From Telmatactis stephensoni (Eukaryota > Cnidaria > Anthozoa > Actiniaria > Isophelliidae), in assembly GCA_029948255.1 (NCBI GenBank), contig JALIZF010001433.1, forward strand, positions 62,001 through 126,000: DNA of 64,000 bases, in the 5' to 3' direction. The position numbers and the translations under genes are program-made. Of the stretch, positions 23,749-37,100 are shown piece after piece; within the stretch, counting starts at the first letter, position 1, and each line of letters opens with the position of its first letter. Below the pieces are notes generated by a model. The model ran no database searches. It was not told where the DNA came from and saw only the letters and a program-made list of their open reading frames with translations.

Positions 23749-25195
23749 GGGTTATTAATGGTGTAGTTTCCCAGTCTCGGAAAACGCCATGCGACTCAAT
23801 GTTGGACATGACGGCTCTCGCTCAACCTCCTCGTATTATATTATGGGCTACTTGACGTCACACCGCCTCTGTTTTTATATGCCGACGTACCAAGTATCGC
23901 GGGCTCACTACTCTCCAAAGGAACTCTGGGAAGATTCAAATAGCATTATGGGTAAATTTATAAAGTGGTTTTTCGCACGGATTTCCAACGTTTTTATAGA
24001 CATCACGGCACCGATACGGCACGGTACCGCGTGGTCGATTTCCCACTCATACGAATCTTCCAAAAGTCACATTTTCACTTTTTTCTCGCCAACTTTTTCA
24101 CTGACTTCAGTTTCACTTTTTTCTTGTCATCTTCAGTTCTCACTGACTTCATTTTCACTTTCTTTTCTTGCCATCTTTCTCACTGACTTCCCAAAAAGTT
24201 ATATTTTCACTTTCTTCTCGCCATCTTTCTCACTCATCAGGGCACTATATACTATTTATGGGATAACTATATACTTTACGTCTATCATAAACGGCTTACA
24301 TGAAAACCTATTTTAATAGTTGAATGTAATTTAATACCGTTTTTAAATAAAGTTGTCATTCATTTATCATTCATTCATTCATACTAGAGGGTGAAAGTAT
24401 ATTAGCGTGACACTTGATTGCTTGTAAACTAGTGCGTGACTGCATTAAAAGCCATGTAGACGCGCGCGTGACACATGATTTGCCTTGATTGCGCGAATTC
24501 ATATAGAAATGGGTGACTGGTATTCTAGTATTTGAGTGGTAAGACCTTCATTAAAGACAAAAAGAAAAAAACCCAGCAGTTTAATGTTTCTGACAAAGTT
24601 TTAATCATGTTTGATATACAAATTCGTTTGACTGTGAAAAGCGACACGGTCACGAAATGGCACGGTCATGGCAGGAATTCCGGATGTCTTTGTAGACATC
24701 ACGGCACTGACATGGTCATAGCACGGCGTGGTCCGTTTCATGCTCATACGAAAACTTTTTTATTTAAACATATTTTGTCGTTACGTACATTATCCCAAGA
24801 GCGTAAACGCTCATCGAGGGGGTCTATGTCATACGAAAACTGCTCAAATGGGCTACGCCTCAGACCCTTTTAGAAATAAAATACCTATCTCAAGAAACGA
24901 TTAGGTCCATATACAACTGAGTGGTCGAAACGGTAAACAGGCTAAGCCAGGTACACATGCATGGCAAGACATGCATGTGCCCATCTTAGGGAACGCGAGT
25001 GAGCTGCGTCGGTGTATAATTATATGGTATTACATGTCAATTCATTTCCTATTACAGAAAATTAAGTTATTCCACAGAGCATTACGTATCTTGGTGACCA
25101 TCGTCAACGCTCTTTTGATGTGAATGTTATATAAATGTGTGTATATATGGTGACAAAGCTTGGGGACTCCTTTTCGTCCCAGAATGGAGTCTGTT
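23749..25195. other. Between MED26 start and TRPA1 stop: promoter side and repeats
   Basis: Next to the MED26 start is TTGACGTCACACC (about 23853), a CRE-like word that may belong to its promoter. At 24060-24240 a roughly 43-bp unit (TTTTCACTTTCTTCTCGCC, then CTCACTGACTTC) repeats about four times. At 24303-24385 a GTTGTCATTCATTTATC-like end with an ATTC run looks like a LINE tail. At about 24620-24850 a GGCACGGTCATGGC and CTCATACGAAAACTT repeat occurs; relatives are at about 17320-17410, 24000-24060 and 61905-61975. Confidence 0.55.
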
Positions 25196-28100
25196 TTATA
25201 AGCCGAAGAACATTTTTCGTTTGGAGGATTTTGAAGCATCGCCATCAGCATCGTTGTCTTTGTTCAGTTTAAACAAAATCTGAGACTGGAACTGTAAAAT
25301 TTCAAACATTTGCTGAATCCTAAAAGCAAACATTTATCAGTTAGTATCAGTAAGGAATGGTGATGTACTTTGCCGATCTATTGTATAATAATTGGTATAT
25401 ATTATTGGTAATATTACGCGCGCTCTGATTGGTCAACAACCTTGTGTGATTTCCGCACGCACGCATTGATGATGCCATTGAATTTTACGCGAGTCCTGAT
25501 TGGTTGAAATGTTTCGACTTCGATTGGTGTACTTTTTTGTTCTCACCACATTTTTACGTCATTTGTGCATCTATTAAGTACAAATGGACGGAAAAATGGA
25601 ATCCACTTGTTAAATAATAGACCATGAAGGGTTTCTTTCGAACCCAGGAGCAAATGTGCTCCAGCCACAGTGGGAAACTAAATAATGATACACAGAGAAA
25701 TCGCAAACCTAAACGATGCCTTGGAGTCTGCACACAATAATCTACGTTTTGAATGAAAGCCAAGACAAAGTGACGCTTAATTTTTAACTTACTTGTTTTC
25801 CTGTTCCTCCAGTTTGTTTTTGATTTGTTCAATATTATCTTCTTCGGTATCTTCAACTTCTTCTTCTCCAGGATGCGTAAAACCAAAGATTGCATAATAG
25901 ATCTTTACGATAAGAAGATTATTATTAGTATAAGTCCATCGAGTGGAAATTGCTCAATGTTTGCACGTTTAACATGTGTTAGATGTACGTCTTTTGTTCT
26001 GAAATTTGTAGTTCTCGTACAACTTCACTGGCGATGAAGTTGTACGAGAACTACAACGTACTATATTGAAATAAAAGTCAATATTCAACTCCGTCGAGGA
26101 TCAAAGTGTACCCTCTTTCTCCTGAATTTATAAATGGAACAGAAGGAAAGTGTAAAAAGTATGTGTGTATCGAACTGATGGTTACTATATAACCCAGTCA
26201 GCCAGCTTACTTCAATCCCTACACTATATCGTACCTTACTCCGTAAAGCTACTTTTCTGTTTGGGAACTCATCAACTTTATCAAATTTGAAACGTCGTCG
26301 AATTCGTGTGGGTAACGTATCCTCGGTATCGAGCAGCATCTCAATCTAAAAAAATAAAAAATGAAACTCTGATAGACTTTGCCTTTTTTGTAGGCAGCAA
26401 AATTCTATTTTATCCTCTGGTAAGCACGTGGTATATTTGAAGTACCTGCATTACGTAATCGTCCATACCTGCATTACGTAACCGTCCATACCTGCATTAC
26501 GTAGCGGTCCATAGCTGCGTTTTTCATGATGCTGTCAATATCACCAACTGCAAGACCAACCTATAAATTTACATGCCACGGGTTAACAGAACTGCTACCA
26601 TATCGTAGTTGTCATAGCAATGCGCAGCTAAAGCTAATAGTTTATTCAAAGGTCAGTGGTTTATTTCCCGAATGGAAAATCTCCCCACCTTTATCCCTAG
26701 GGAAGTTAAAGCTCAATTTCAATTGTTTCCAAGCTCGAGTTGACACACGATGTAATTATCCATTAAACACAACAATTTCAGAGGTTGAAACACAATGTAT
26801 TTATTCATTGCGCAGGGCCATTTTTACGTTTTGAGCCCTTAATTTATTTCATGCGAGTGGAAAGAAACAAATCTTACCAACATGTTCATAAGAATGATAG
26901 GCATTCCAAGGGCAAACAGAAGGAACAAGACGTTAGTTAGGGTAGGGTGTGGTAGGTGTTTCCAAGGCATAAACGTATCAGCGTAGTTCATTTCACCCAG
27001 TGTCATTACAAACATTGTCATCAGAGAGAACTCCAGGCGTACGAATGCGTCCTTCAACGATGAGAAAAACATGAGTATGATATGTTTCTTTGATATACTA
27101 TTTTCAAGGATAAACATTAGTAACAATATACAGAAAAAATCAAAGCCTCTCAAGCCACTATTAACACGTGAAACTTTCCACAACTCAGTAATAATAAATA
27201 AATTCAGCAGAGAAAGATGGATGCAATCTTACCTTGTTATCCAAGAGGAAATAAAACGTTATCCCAAAAGCCATCACAAACAAGAAAAATAACATCAAAA
27301 CCTGTAAAAAAAAATTATCAAATTTACAGAAATGTAAAAACGAATTTTTTAATTCTTTTAATTCTTTTAAAAGCATCTACGAAAGTATGTTAGCGAATTA
27401 AGCAGAGCAAAAGCTACACGAACACCATTTAGAAAGTAAAGATGGCTGTGTACATGTATTTGGGTTGTCGTCATGCCTTCAAGTCTATCTTCCTTGTAGT
27501 TGGTGACCAAAGTTAGCAAAACCACTTAGACTAAATTTATCTCCAGTTAATACTGAAACCCGAATAGGAGTTTAATTTGACAATTCGCGTCTATAGAAAT
27601 GACTTTGTGGAAAAATTAATCGCGTTACCTTAAACAATGTCACGAACATTGTATACAGCATAATGACGTACTGACCATAAAACGACACCCTGGGAAGTAA
27701 ACAATTGTTATCAATCACTATGTAAAGGCCTGAACACACGGTGCAACATCCTGCAACATTTCCTGCGACAACACACCAGGCTGCAATGTTGTGCGTAATG
27801 TCACAGAAAATGTTGCAGAAGAACCTGATCCTACATCGCAACATTGGCACGGGTAGACACACGGTGCAAAAGTGTGTTGCGCCAATTTAGCGCAGAAAAT
27901 GTTGCATGGTGTGTTTGGACTTGTGTAACTGATTCAACTCAAAGACTTACTTTCGGAAATACAGAATTAGGTTCATCCAACTTATGAAGAGAGAAACTGC
28001 ACCAAACTTCTGTTGTAAGCCCCATTTACAATCACATGGTGGTATGACAAACAGCCACGTAAAAATGTATGCTATCCATTCTACGTAGTTGGATAAGGAA

Positions 28101-31100
28101 CGGAAATACAGCGTACGCTATAACAGATAAGTGCGCAAATTAGTACGTAAAGTCATACGTAATGAGATACGTAAATGTATCCTGTATTGTGTATACCGTA
28201 GTTTGATAATGGACGTAAAACACAGCATGCACTATCACAAATAATGTTTGCGCAAATAAGTGCGCAAAGTGATACGTAATGAGATACGTAAAATGTATCC
28301 TTCACACGTACTGTATAGCTGGATATGTTATAACAGCCTGATAAATGTGTGTGCATATAAAATGGTACGTAATGAGATACGTAAAATTGTGTGCTATTTA
28401 CATTTTATAACTAAAATTCATAATTACATAATAGAGAAAGAAAGGGCCTTACACTTGTGTAGATCTGAACTATCTCCCTTAGGACTTGAACTGCAGTCAG
28501 AGCTATGACAACATAGTGAAGCACTTGAGTAATCTGAAGAAATTATCGAAAAAAAATTTAATCCAATAAAGTCCTAGTTTGACTGGTGTCAAGATAAACA
28601 ACGATATTTAGGCATGCACCATGAATCTTGACTAAAGGAACAAAGCATTGACGGAGAGGAGGGAAGAGGATGCGCTTCCCCCCATTGGAAGAATATTTTG
28701 TGTTGAAAGGATATAGATGTTAAATATCGTATTACTAGAATTCTATCTTCAAGCAGCCCAATATTCGATCGCGGTTTATATAATTGTCAACTATCCTGTT
28801 TTTTAAACATTTCTTGGAGAATAAATAGACAAAACCAAGGCATACATGTTCGCGGTTTTGTTAAAAGAAAATAAAGATCAAAAACCACCACAACATGGCT
28901 GCCATGTCTTGTGTTCAATTCACTCTCCTGGGAATGACGATTGCAAACCAAGTACAGCATAGTTAATTCGTTGCATAATCCACGCTGCATGGTAAGAAGC
29001 AATAATCGTTCTCTAGTGTACCTCATCATCCATTGTACACGAGATATCGGCATCCTTGTATTCCTTTGCAAAAAGAAAATAGAACCTTTTTTTGCTAAAA
29101 CAACTCGGCTATATGCATTAGGCAAGCGTAAGTGAGGGGTGAGGAGAGGAATGGGTTAGGTAGAGGGTGGGGAGAGGAATGAGATGATGGGAAGACGAAT
29201 GGGAGAGTGGGGAGAGGAAGAGAACTAGACTTACCAGTTTAGGTATGGACTCGTTAAATTTGCATAACTCAGTTTCATATTGCTTGACATGGACAGCAAG
29301 ATAGGTCAGCGGTAATAAGTAGCCAAGATACAAAAGCATACTGAGTGACAATGAAAGCCATCCATAGGTCAACCTACAAGATAAAAAGGACTTTGTTAAT
29401 TGACTCTGTTAAAAAGACAAATTATAATAGTTGGGCTTCCTGTGGTGGCGCCCGCAGGGGTTATTGATTGTCACCTTACTTGGAAAGACCATGTCCAGCA
29501 CATTGTTAAGAAAATCAAGCGCAATGTTGGCATTTTATCAAAAATCCGACACTGTGCACCTCTGCCAATACTTATGCAATTGTATTATACTTTAATTTAC
29601 CCTTATTTAACTTATGCTGTTACTACCTGGGGAAATACTTATCCAACTGACTATTCAAACCTCTGTAGAATCTTCAAAAAAAGGCACGTAGCTATAGAGT
29701 AATGACATTTTCTGACTTCAGAGCCCACTCTAACCCAATTTTTCATCGCTTGGAAATACTTAAATTTACAGATCTCATATTTCTCAACAACTGTCAAATT
29801 ATGTATGATTTTCATTCAAATTTATTGCCACCTGTATTCCATGAGTACTTCATACCAGTAAATACAGTACACCATTACAATACAAGATTGGCTTCTAAAG
29901 ACTCCTACTAGCTATGTACCTAAAATTAGAACAAGCTATGGCAAATTTAATATCCGTTTTGTAGCTGTGAAGACCCTCTGTGAAGGCTTGGAATTCAGTT
30001 AAAGAAGACACGAAAGGCACGAAAGAACTTCAGGAAACTCTTAAAAAGTCACATTTTGAATACCTACATCTGATGCACTTTACTCTTCTTTAAACCCATG
30101 TTGTCTTAATTTTCTTCTTCTTTTCTTTTTTGTCCTTTTTTCTTTCTTTTCCTTCTTAAATAATGTGTGTATTTTTGTTTCCTTTTTAACGACTATTTGA
30201 ATGACATCTCCGTTGGTCCCTGGCTGCCTAACTCGACTAGCTTTGCTATTTTTAGGTAGCCGCGGCTCCTCAACAATATCTTGACATATATTTTTTATTA
30301 GAAAACATCCTGTAATGTATATACATGCAGAGGGCGCATTAAAGAGTTGTTGTTGTTGTTGTTATGGTCCACTACTGTGTGGCGCCTTTGTCAAATTCAT
30401 AAAGCGAGCTTTGGAGCAGTTAAATTTATGGATTGACCAAATCAGTGTCTTTCTTCTTCATTTTTGTGTCCACGACAACTCAAATCGCTCTAACAGACAG
30501 GGAGGAAAAACGCATTGCGCATTTCAGTCGGGGCACCAGTAATATAAAATTGCAGGTGATAGCCGGCCGGGTTTTTTAAAAAACAACCTTTGGCTGAGTG
30601 TAAACATCGTGTAAACATCGTAGCTTTGGCCAAACAAATAGCTAGTGTCAGAGTCAATTATCATTTTGAAAAATGATTTACCATAATATTTCGTACACAT
30701 AACCGGCTTTTTCAGACCTGTTACAGGTCAGAATGTTAAAAAAATGCTCTTATAATTCAAATAAGCGTCATTGACCAGACGCACACTGAAGAGGCTACGT
30801 TTAAAGATGGTCCTCTGTCTTGGAATAAAATAATGCCAATACCTCATTTTATCACATCCTTAAAGTCTTGATATTCATTTTCCTTCCCATTTGAATGGAA
30901 ACCTCGCGCAGCAAGACTAATTAACAATGCATCTTTGTATAAAGGGAAAATAAAAAGGAGCTTTTTATATACTCACCATTTTATGTTCATAAGTTTAAAA
31001 GTAAGAGGGTGTATTAAACAACGATCACGGCGCTTGGCAGCCATTGTCTAAGAGCACAAATTTATTAGTATTAATTATCGCATTAAATAATCAGAAGTAT

Positions 31101-34100
31101 TTAGATATTTTCAATTGTAAAGCTTGGGGAATAAGCGCAAGGTAAGCGAGACACATTTTGACTAAAGACTGGTTTAAACGAGTGACGACGCAATGTAAAC
31201 GCAAGTGTAAATGCAAATGCGAGCCTCACGTACGTGTGAACTTGAGAAACGCAAGTGCAAAAAACAAGTGCACATGTAAACGCAAGAAATGGAAAAACAT
31301 TTTCTTGAGCTTGCATTTGTACTTGCGCTTGAGCTTTGATCGTTTGCATCGGGCTTTACGAAAATGCAAATCGTATCTCGTTTTGTCTTTGTAAACACCT
31401 TAGTTGCGCATGCGTATGTTTTTTAATGTTATTAATGTTTTTTTACTTTTTTATGTATGCACCACGATGTAACTTTTCCTTCCACGTGTTGCGCTTAACT
31501 AGACCGAAAGTGTAGCCAAACTCAATGTTTACAAAGGTAAATTTTAATGAAAAGATCAAGTCTGAAATCCAAAGGTCACAGCCATATCCATATCTTTACA
31601 TCATAGTTTATGCGAAGCCTTGCAAAAGCACAACTCTACAACTGATTTGCATACGCGTGCTGGTTTGGTCCGTTGTATCGCGGTTCTGTGCATTTCGTTG
31701 CGCGCAACGTTGTAGAAACAAAACTTGGCTTTCACAGTATCTAACTCTACATCTTACCCTTTGTACTAATAAGGGATCTTGCTTGGAGTTCGTTTTTCCC
31801 TGCAGAAAACTAAAGTCATATGTGACCTAAAAAACGAAAAGAAAGCTTATTGTTGTGTTACCTGTATGACTAGATTATTTGCCGTCTGGCAGTAAGTGAC
31901 GCAGTAAGGTTCTAACGCAATGATTGTTGCGGCAACATGTTTGAACGAGCTTCAAAAACGCACAACATTGTTGCCATCAATTGCAATTTCTTGTAGTGAC
32001 GCGTGGAAAGTTGCACTACGCAAAATGTCTAATGCGCATATTGCTCTTTACAACATCAGTTTTATCCCAAAATATAGCTGAAAGTTTTAAAAGATTTGAC
32101 TAGATATGTCGAATTGGTTTCATTTCAGTATAAAACTGCATATTTTGTCAAAGAAACTTTGCCTTTGGTTCAGCAACATTACCCTGTAGTCTTGTCTTAG
32201 TGAGTCTCCTTCTTTAATGATACAACGATCAAGAATACGCTACAAGACAAAATTAACAATGTCAATCAAGCAAATCGCCATGCAAACGAGTAGCTAACGA
32301 GTTGTGAAGAAGGCAGCTCTATAGTTCTACCTCTGCGACGTCCGGCATTTTGGCCAGCAGGACTTTCATTTGTCCCAGACCTCCAGGCGAAGAGGTCTCC
32401 ATAAGCTCTCTCCACCTTAAATGGAAGAAATATTTCATTGGTTTCCTATAGCCTGGGTAGCCAAGGTCTCGAAAGAGGAGAAGGGAGGGAGAGGGGGAAG
32501 GAGAGGAGGACTACCCTTTCCCTTCCCCCATCCCCTTTCCCCTACCCCTCCAATTCCCCTCTCCTTCCTCTATCCCTCCCATTTTGAGAGCCTGGCTACG
32601 AAGGCTAGTTCCCCCATTGTTTATTTCTGTCTAGTCTTTCCGTCCAATCCCACAAAGTCAAGTGCGATCCAACACTGGCATACGCCTACAGCGTAATCTA
32701 TTTGCGATATTTCCTTCCTAGTTATGCTTTTTTTTCTTCCATTTCCTTTTAACCTATTTCCATTTTACCTGTCGTGATTGGCTATCGTCATGGCAACCTC
32801 TTTCTTCTCTTTCTTGATAGCGATATCCAGTGCATTTTGGTTAAAGTTGTTCATGAGGATTTCTTGGTTTGTTCTTGACATCATCTCATCGACCAGCTCG
32901 TGGTGGCCGTGTAGGGCTGCAAGGTTCAGTGCAGTGTTCTACAGTGAATTACACTAAATTAGTGGATGGGAAGCAACGGCATCAACAAATGAAAACCTAA
33001 AAGGGTTGTTTCATTTCAGGAGCCCTGTTCATTTCTATTCCAATAGTCCAGTTCCATTCACTAGAGAGCGCTGAGCTTCTTGTCAAAGGATTTTTCTTTT
33101 GTTCATTATCAACAATCTATGTTTTTGTCTCTGATAAGTTTTTAATTGAATAATTTACCTAGGCACGAGGCTAGCCCTGCGCTTGTGCGTTTGTTGTCTA
33201 ATATTACAGCGGTATCACTAAACTCGATAAAGGTGAATTTCTGGTATAAGTTGTCATGGTTACCTTGCAAGGGTTACCATAGTTACCTGATCATCGTCTA
33301 CAAAGTTGAGACAGCCTGGGTGCTTATTTAGAATACATTCCATACACTTCTTTGAGCCATTAATGGCAGCTAAGTGCAATGGCGTACGTTCTGCCTCGTC
33401 ACTGAAATGGAATATATTACAATAGTTGATATATTTCAATCCCCGGACGGGGCATCACATGTGGCTTGAGTTTCTTGTTCGTTCTCTCCCTTGTTTCGAG
33501 GTTTTTTTCTCCGGGTTCTCCGGTTTTTCCTCCCTCAGTAAAAACGAACTAGTTTCAATCTAAGCTGTGTTCCGTGATCAGACATGAGTCGTATGGTGGC
33601 TGCTACGTGTATGTGTACGTAAATTTGTATGTAAATGTGTGATTGTTCAAATGTCTCGTAATGAAAGCGCCCTTGTAAACCATCGACTCGATCATTTGTC
33701 GATCACGTTGAACTGCGCCCTTCGTAATTCAGCACTTGGCTGCGAGGAAGGGTGATGAGCTACCCCAAATTTATTTATTTTTTATATTACGCGTGCTGTG
33801 ATTGGTCGAGAATCGTGTGCGATTACAGCACACACACGCATAGATGACGTCATTGAATCTTACGCGCGCTCTGATTGGTTGAAATGTTTCGATGAATATT
33901 ATATTCCATCATTTCAATACCTACCGTTCTACGGTTGCACCTCGTTCTATTAGTAGCTCTACAACTTTCTCATGCCCTTCTCCAGCAGCAAAGTGTAGAG
34001 GTGTCATTCCTTGATTGTTTTTTAGGTTTATCATACGCACGTTGCGACCAACCAAGAGATCATTGACAATTTCAAGCCATCCGTATCTAGAACCACAGAT

Positions 34101-37100
34101 GGTAAAAATTAAGGGGAATGCGCACTGCAAACACCTGAAGTCAGACGTTTAAGATGGCAAATATTCTATCGATTCCTAGAAGTCGATAGTTTAGTCATCA
34201 TCACACAACTCATTGATTCCTTTCCCTCCCTCCCCCCTCCCTCCCTCCCTTCCCTAGGTTTGCTTAGGTTTGTTCCTTTGTTCGTTCGTTCGCTCGTTCG
34301 TTCGTTGATTAAGGAACCGTTCATTATTCGAAAAAGTTGTTGCTGATGAAAAGATATCTAATAATTAGACTAGATGACGTACGTCTCTATGAAATACATT
34401 GTTGAATATGTCAAATGGCATACATACATTTCATGACCGAGGAAGAAAAAGATAATTATTTGGAGGATATAAGGGGGGCTCAGTATAGGAACTTGAAAGA
34501 AAACGAGGGGGCAGTGAACTCTTCAATTTTCCTCCGCCCACCCCAAGTCATAATAAAGTACAGTCCCTAACTTCGTCATTAAATTGCTACTTACTTGCAA
34601 GCCACATGAAGGGCGGTATCCAGTGAGTCAGACGTAATGCCAGCCGCAGCTTTGTTTTTCGTCATAAATAAATGAATATTCTAACAAAGAAACAAATGTC
34701 AAATTTGCATAAGAATAACACTCTTCCGTTTCTCTCATTTTGCTGCTTCCATTCACCGTTTCTCTTAAGGCCTGTTTACATGGAGGTTCACTCTCTCAAA
34801 AGGGATGACTTTCCTCTATTGTATTTCTCAGCATATAAATCCAAACCACCTATTACCTGTAGATGTCCTCCCATGGCTGCTTCATGGATTGGTGCAAAAC
34901 CATTTTTGTCCTTTTCAGAGATGAGATACGATGCTGCAGGACTCTAAAAATACACACATCTGACATATTTAATGCTAATGAGTGACAGAGATTTTAAGAT
35001 GTGATACTTCTTCTAATTTGAAGCGGATTACTGAGAAACATACGGTACGCTTTCCTCTTTACTGTAACTGTAACTATACGTAACCGTAACTGTACCATAA
35101 CCGTAACTGTAATCGTAACCGAAATCGTACCATAACCTATATAAATCGTACCATAACCTAAATCGTGCCATAACCTATATAAATCGTACCATAACCTAAA
35201 TCGTACCATAACCTATATAAATCGTAACATAACCTATATAAATCGTACCATAACCTATATAAATCGTAACATAACCTATATTAATCGTACCATAACCTAA
35301 ATCGTACCATAACCTATATTAATCGTACCATAACCGAAATCGTTCCACAACCGTAACCGTACTGTTATCGTAACATAACCTTATTAATCGTACCATAACC
35401 TATATAAATCGTTCCATAACCGTAATCGTTCCATAATCGTAATCGTTCCATAACCGTAACCGTACTGTTATCGTACCGTAACCTTGAATTGTGATTGGTT
35501 TACGACGTGTAAAAACTCCACTCTTATAATTTCAGTAAAGACAGCTGCAGTAGTTAACAGGGTCGACTTACCTTCAATATAGCGCAGATTGCATTATTGT
35601 GGCCTACAGCGCTGTGTAGGATGGTTTTCATGCCAACATTCTTGGCTGTTATGTTGGCTCCTCGCTCGATCAAAAGTTCCACAGTCTCTGTAGCGCCGCT
35701 AGAGGCTGCCATGAATAGAGGCGTGCGACGAGATTTATCAGGAAGGTCTACTGAGGCTCCCTGTCAAGGATAAATAAATCAAGTTAGTACCACCACCACC
35801 ATCATCATCGTCGTCGTCGTCGTCGTTGGTATATTACGCCACTCCGCTACGCCAGCCGAGTCATAAAATGCAGTTTTTTTTCGTCCCTCACAAACTGCAG
35901 CCAGGCCGAGTGAACGCCGAGTGAACGCCGAGTGAACGCCGAGTGTCTTGTGTGATAAAAGTGCACACGTACTGATGACTCTAAAATATTACGAGCGCTC
36001 CGACTGGCTGATCCCATTTTTCAGTGGTCTGTACTCTAATAGGACTAATAGTGTCAAGACGATGTCAAAAGGTGTTAAGAATAGTCGTCATGCTACTCGA
36101 TCAACTTCGTTTCGTGACGTACTTTCTTTGTTCTCGCCACTTTATGACGTCACCTATATATCTATTGGAGTTCAGACGCACCGAGAAAAAGAATTTTTTA
36201 GACAGTTGATAAAACACACGTGATCTAGGAGAAATGCTACAACATCCCGCTGGTTGTTTGTTGCTGCTCGATGAAGTCCAGACATTCCATTCTTGTCAAT
36301 CAAACAGATTCTACAAATGGCTGGGTCCTTTGCAACAAGAAGTTGCACCATCTCAACGGGTCCTTGTGAGCATGCCAAATGAAATGCGGTTGCCTTGTCG
36401 GTTTTCTGAAATAATACAGCAAAAATTATAAGAATAAAATTAAAGAATAACTAAGCCATAAAAATTACTTGATTCGGTTGTCTCTAGCTCGATTTTTTAT
36501 TCACGGTTACAGACTGTGAATTAAAAAAATCAAGCTAGAGGCAACCGATTCAAGTAATTATGAACCTTTCAGTTCGGTAATATAAGACCACTCCAAACTA
36601 TAACAGTTGACATAATATGTTGGTACGATGTGAATTCATAGTGCTTTTGTGCATTATGCAGTAAGTACAGTGCCTATGCTATTGGACCTCCTCCCCCTAG
36701 CCTGCGTAGCGGCCCTAAGGGGAAGGGAAAGGGGAGGGGAAGGGAAAGGGGAGGGGAAGGGAGGGGAAGGAACTGGGGCGAGAAGGGAGGGGGGAAGGGT
36801 GAATCTTCCTTCTTCCCCTCCTCTCCCTATTCCCCCTCCCTCGTCGCCCCAGTCCCTTCCCCTCCCCTTTCCCCTCCCCTCCCCTCCCCTTCCCCTTCCC
36901 CTTAGGGCCGCTACGAAGGCTACCTCCCCCTAAACAAAGTACCTCGTTCTAGATCTCAATATCATGAACGAGATAATCCTCAAAACATGCAAGGTATCAA
37001 AATATAAGATGAAGGAAGATTTTGACGAAGTCATGTTATTTAGTCTTTCTTTCCGTCCACCATATTGCCCTCTCCAGTCCTTCTCTCACAGCTGTACACA

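Larger units (their letters stand above)
25196..26345 (-). other. TRPA1 C-terminal tail exons 26-28
   Basis: Exon 26 encodes a basic stretch (TRIRRRFKFDKVDEF), exon 27 an acidic one (HPGEEEVEDTEEDNIEQ), and exons 27-28 a heptad-like segment (IKNKLEEQENKIQQMFEIL) like the central coiled coil of the TRPA1 tetramer. The protein ends KRKMFFGL. Splice phases are 0 and 2 and agree at both joins. Confidence 0.9.
26492..31047 (-). other. TRPA1 membrane exons 18-25 with pore
   Basis: S1 is in exon 19 (LSLSMLLYLGYLLPLTYLA), S2 in exon 20 (VLHYVVIALTAVQVL), S3 and S4 in exon 21, S5 across exons 22-23, pore and S6 in exon 24, and the post-S6 VGLAVGDID in exon 25. The filter reads TLGEMNYAD (E907), where vertebrate TRPA1 has LGDINY. 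The post-S6 motif is almost identical to the family. Confidence 0.93.

Noticed and set aside
30315..30542. Frame over the TTG run in TRPA1 intron 18
   Set aside because: It is the LINE 3' tail and flanking DNA.
34994..35209. Minus-strand frame rich in GYGTI-like words
   Set aside because: Translation of the CGTACCATAACC minisatellite.
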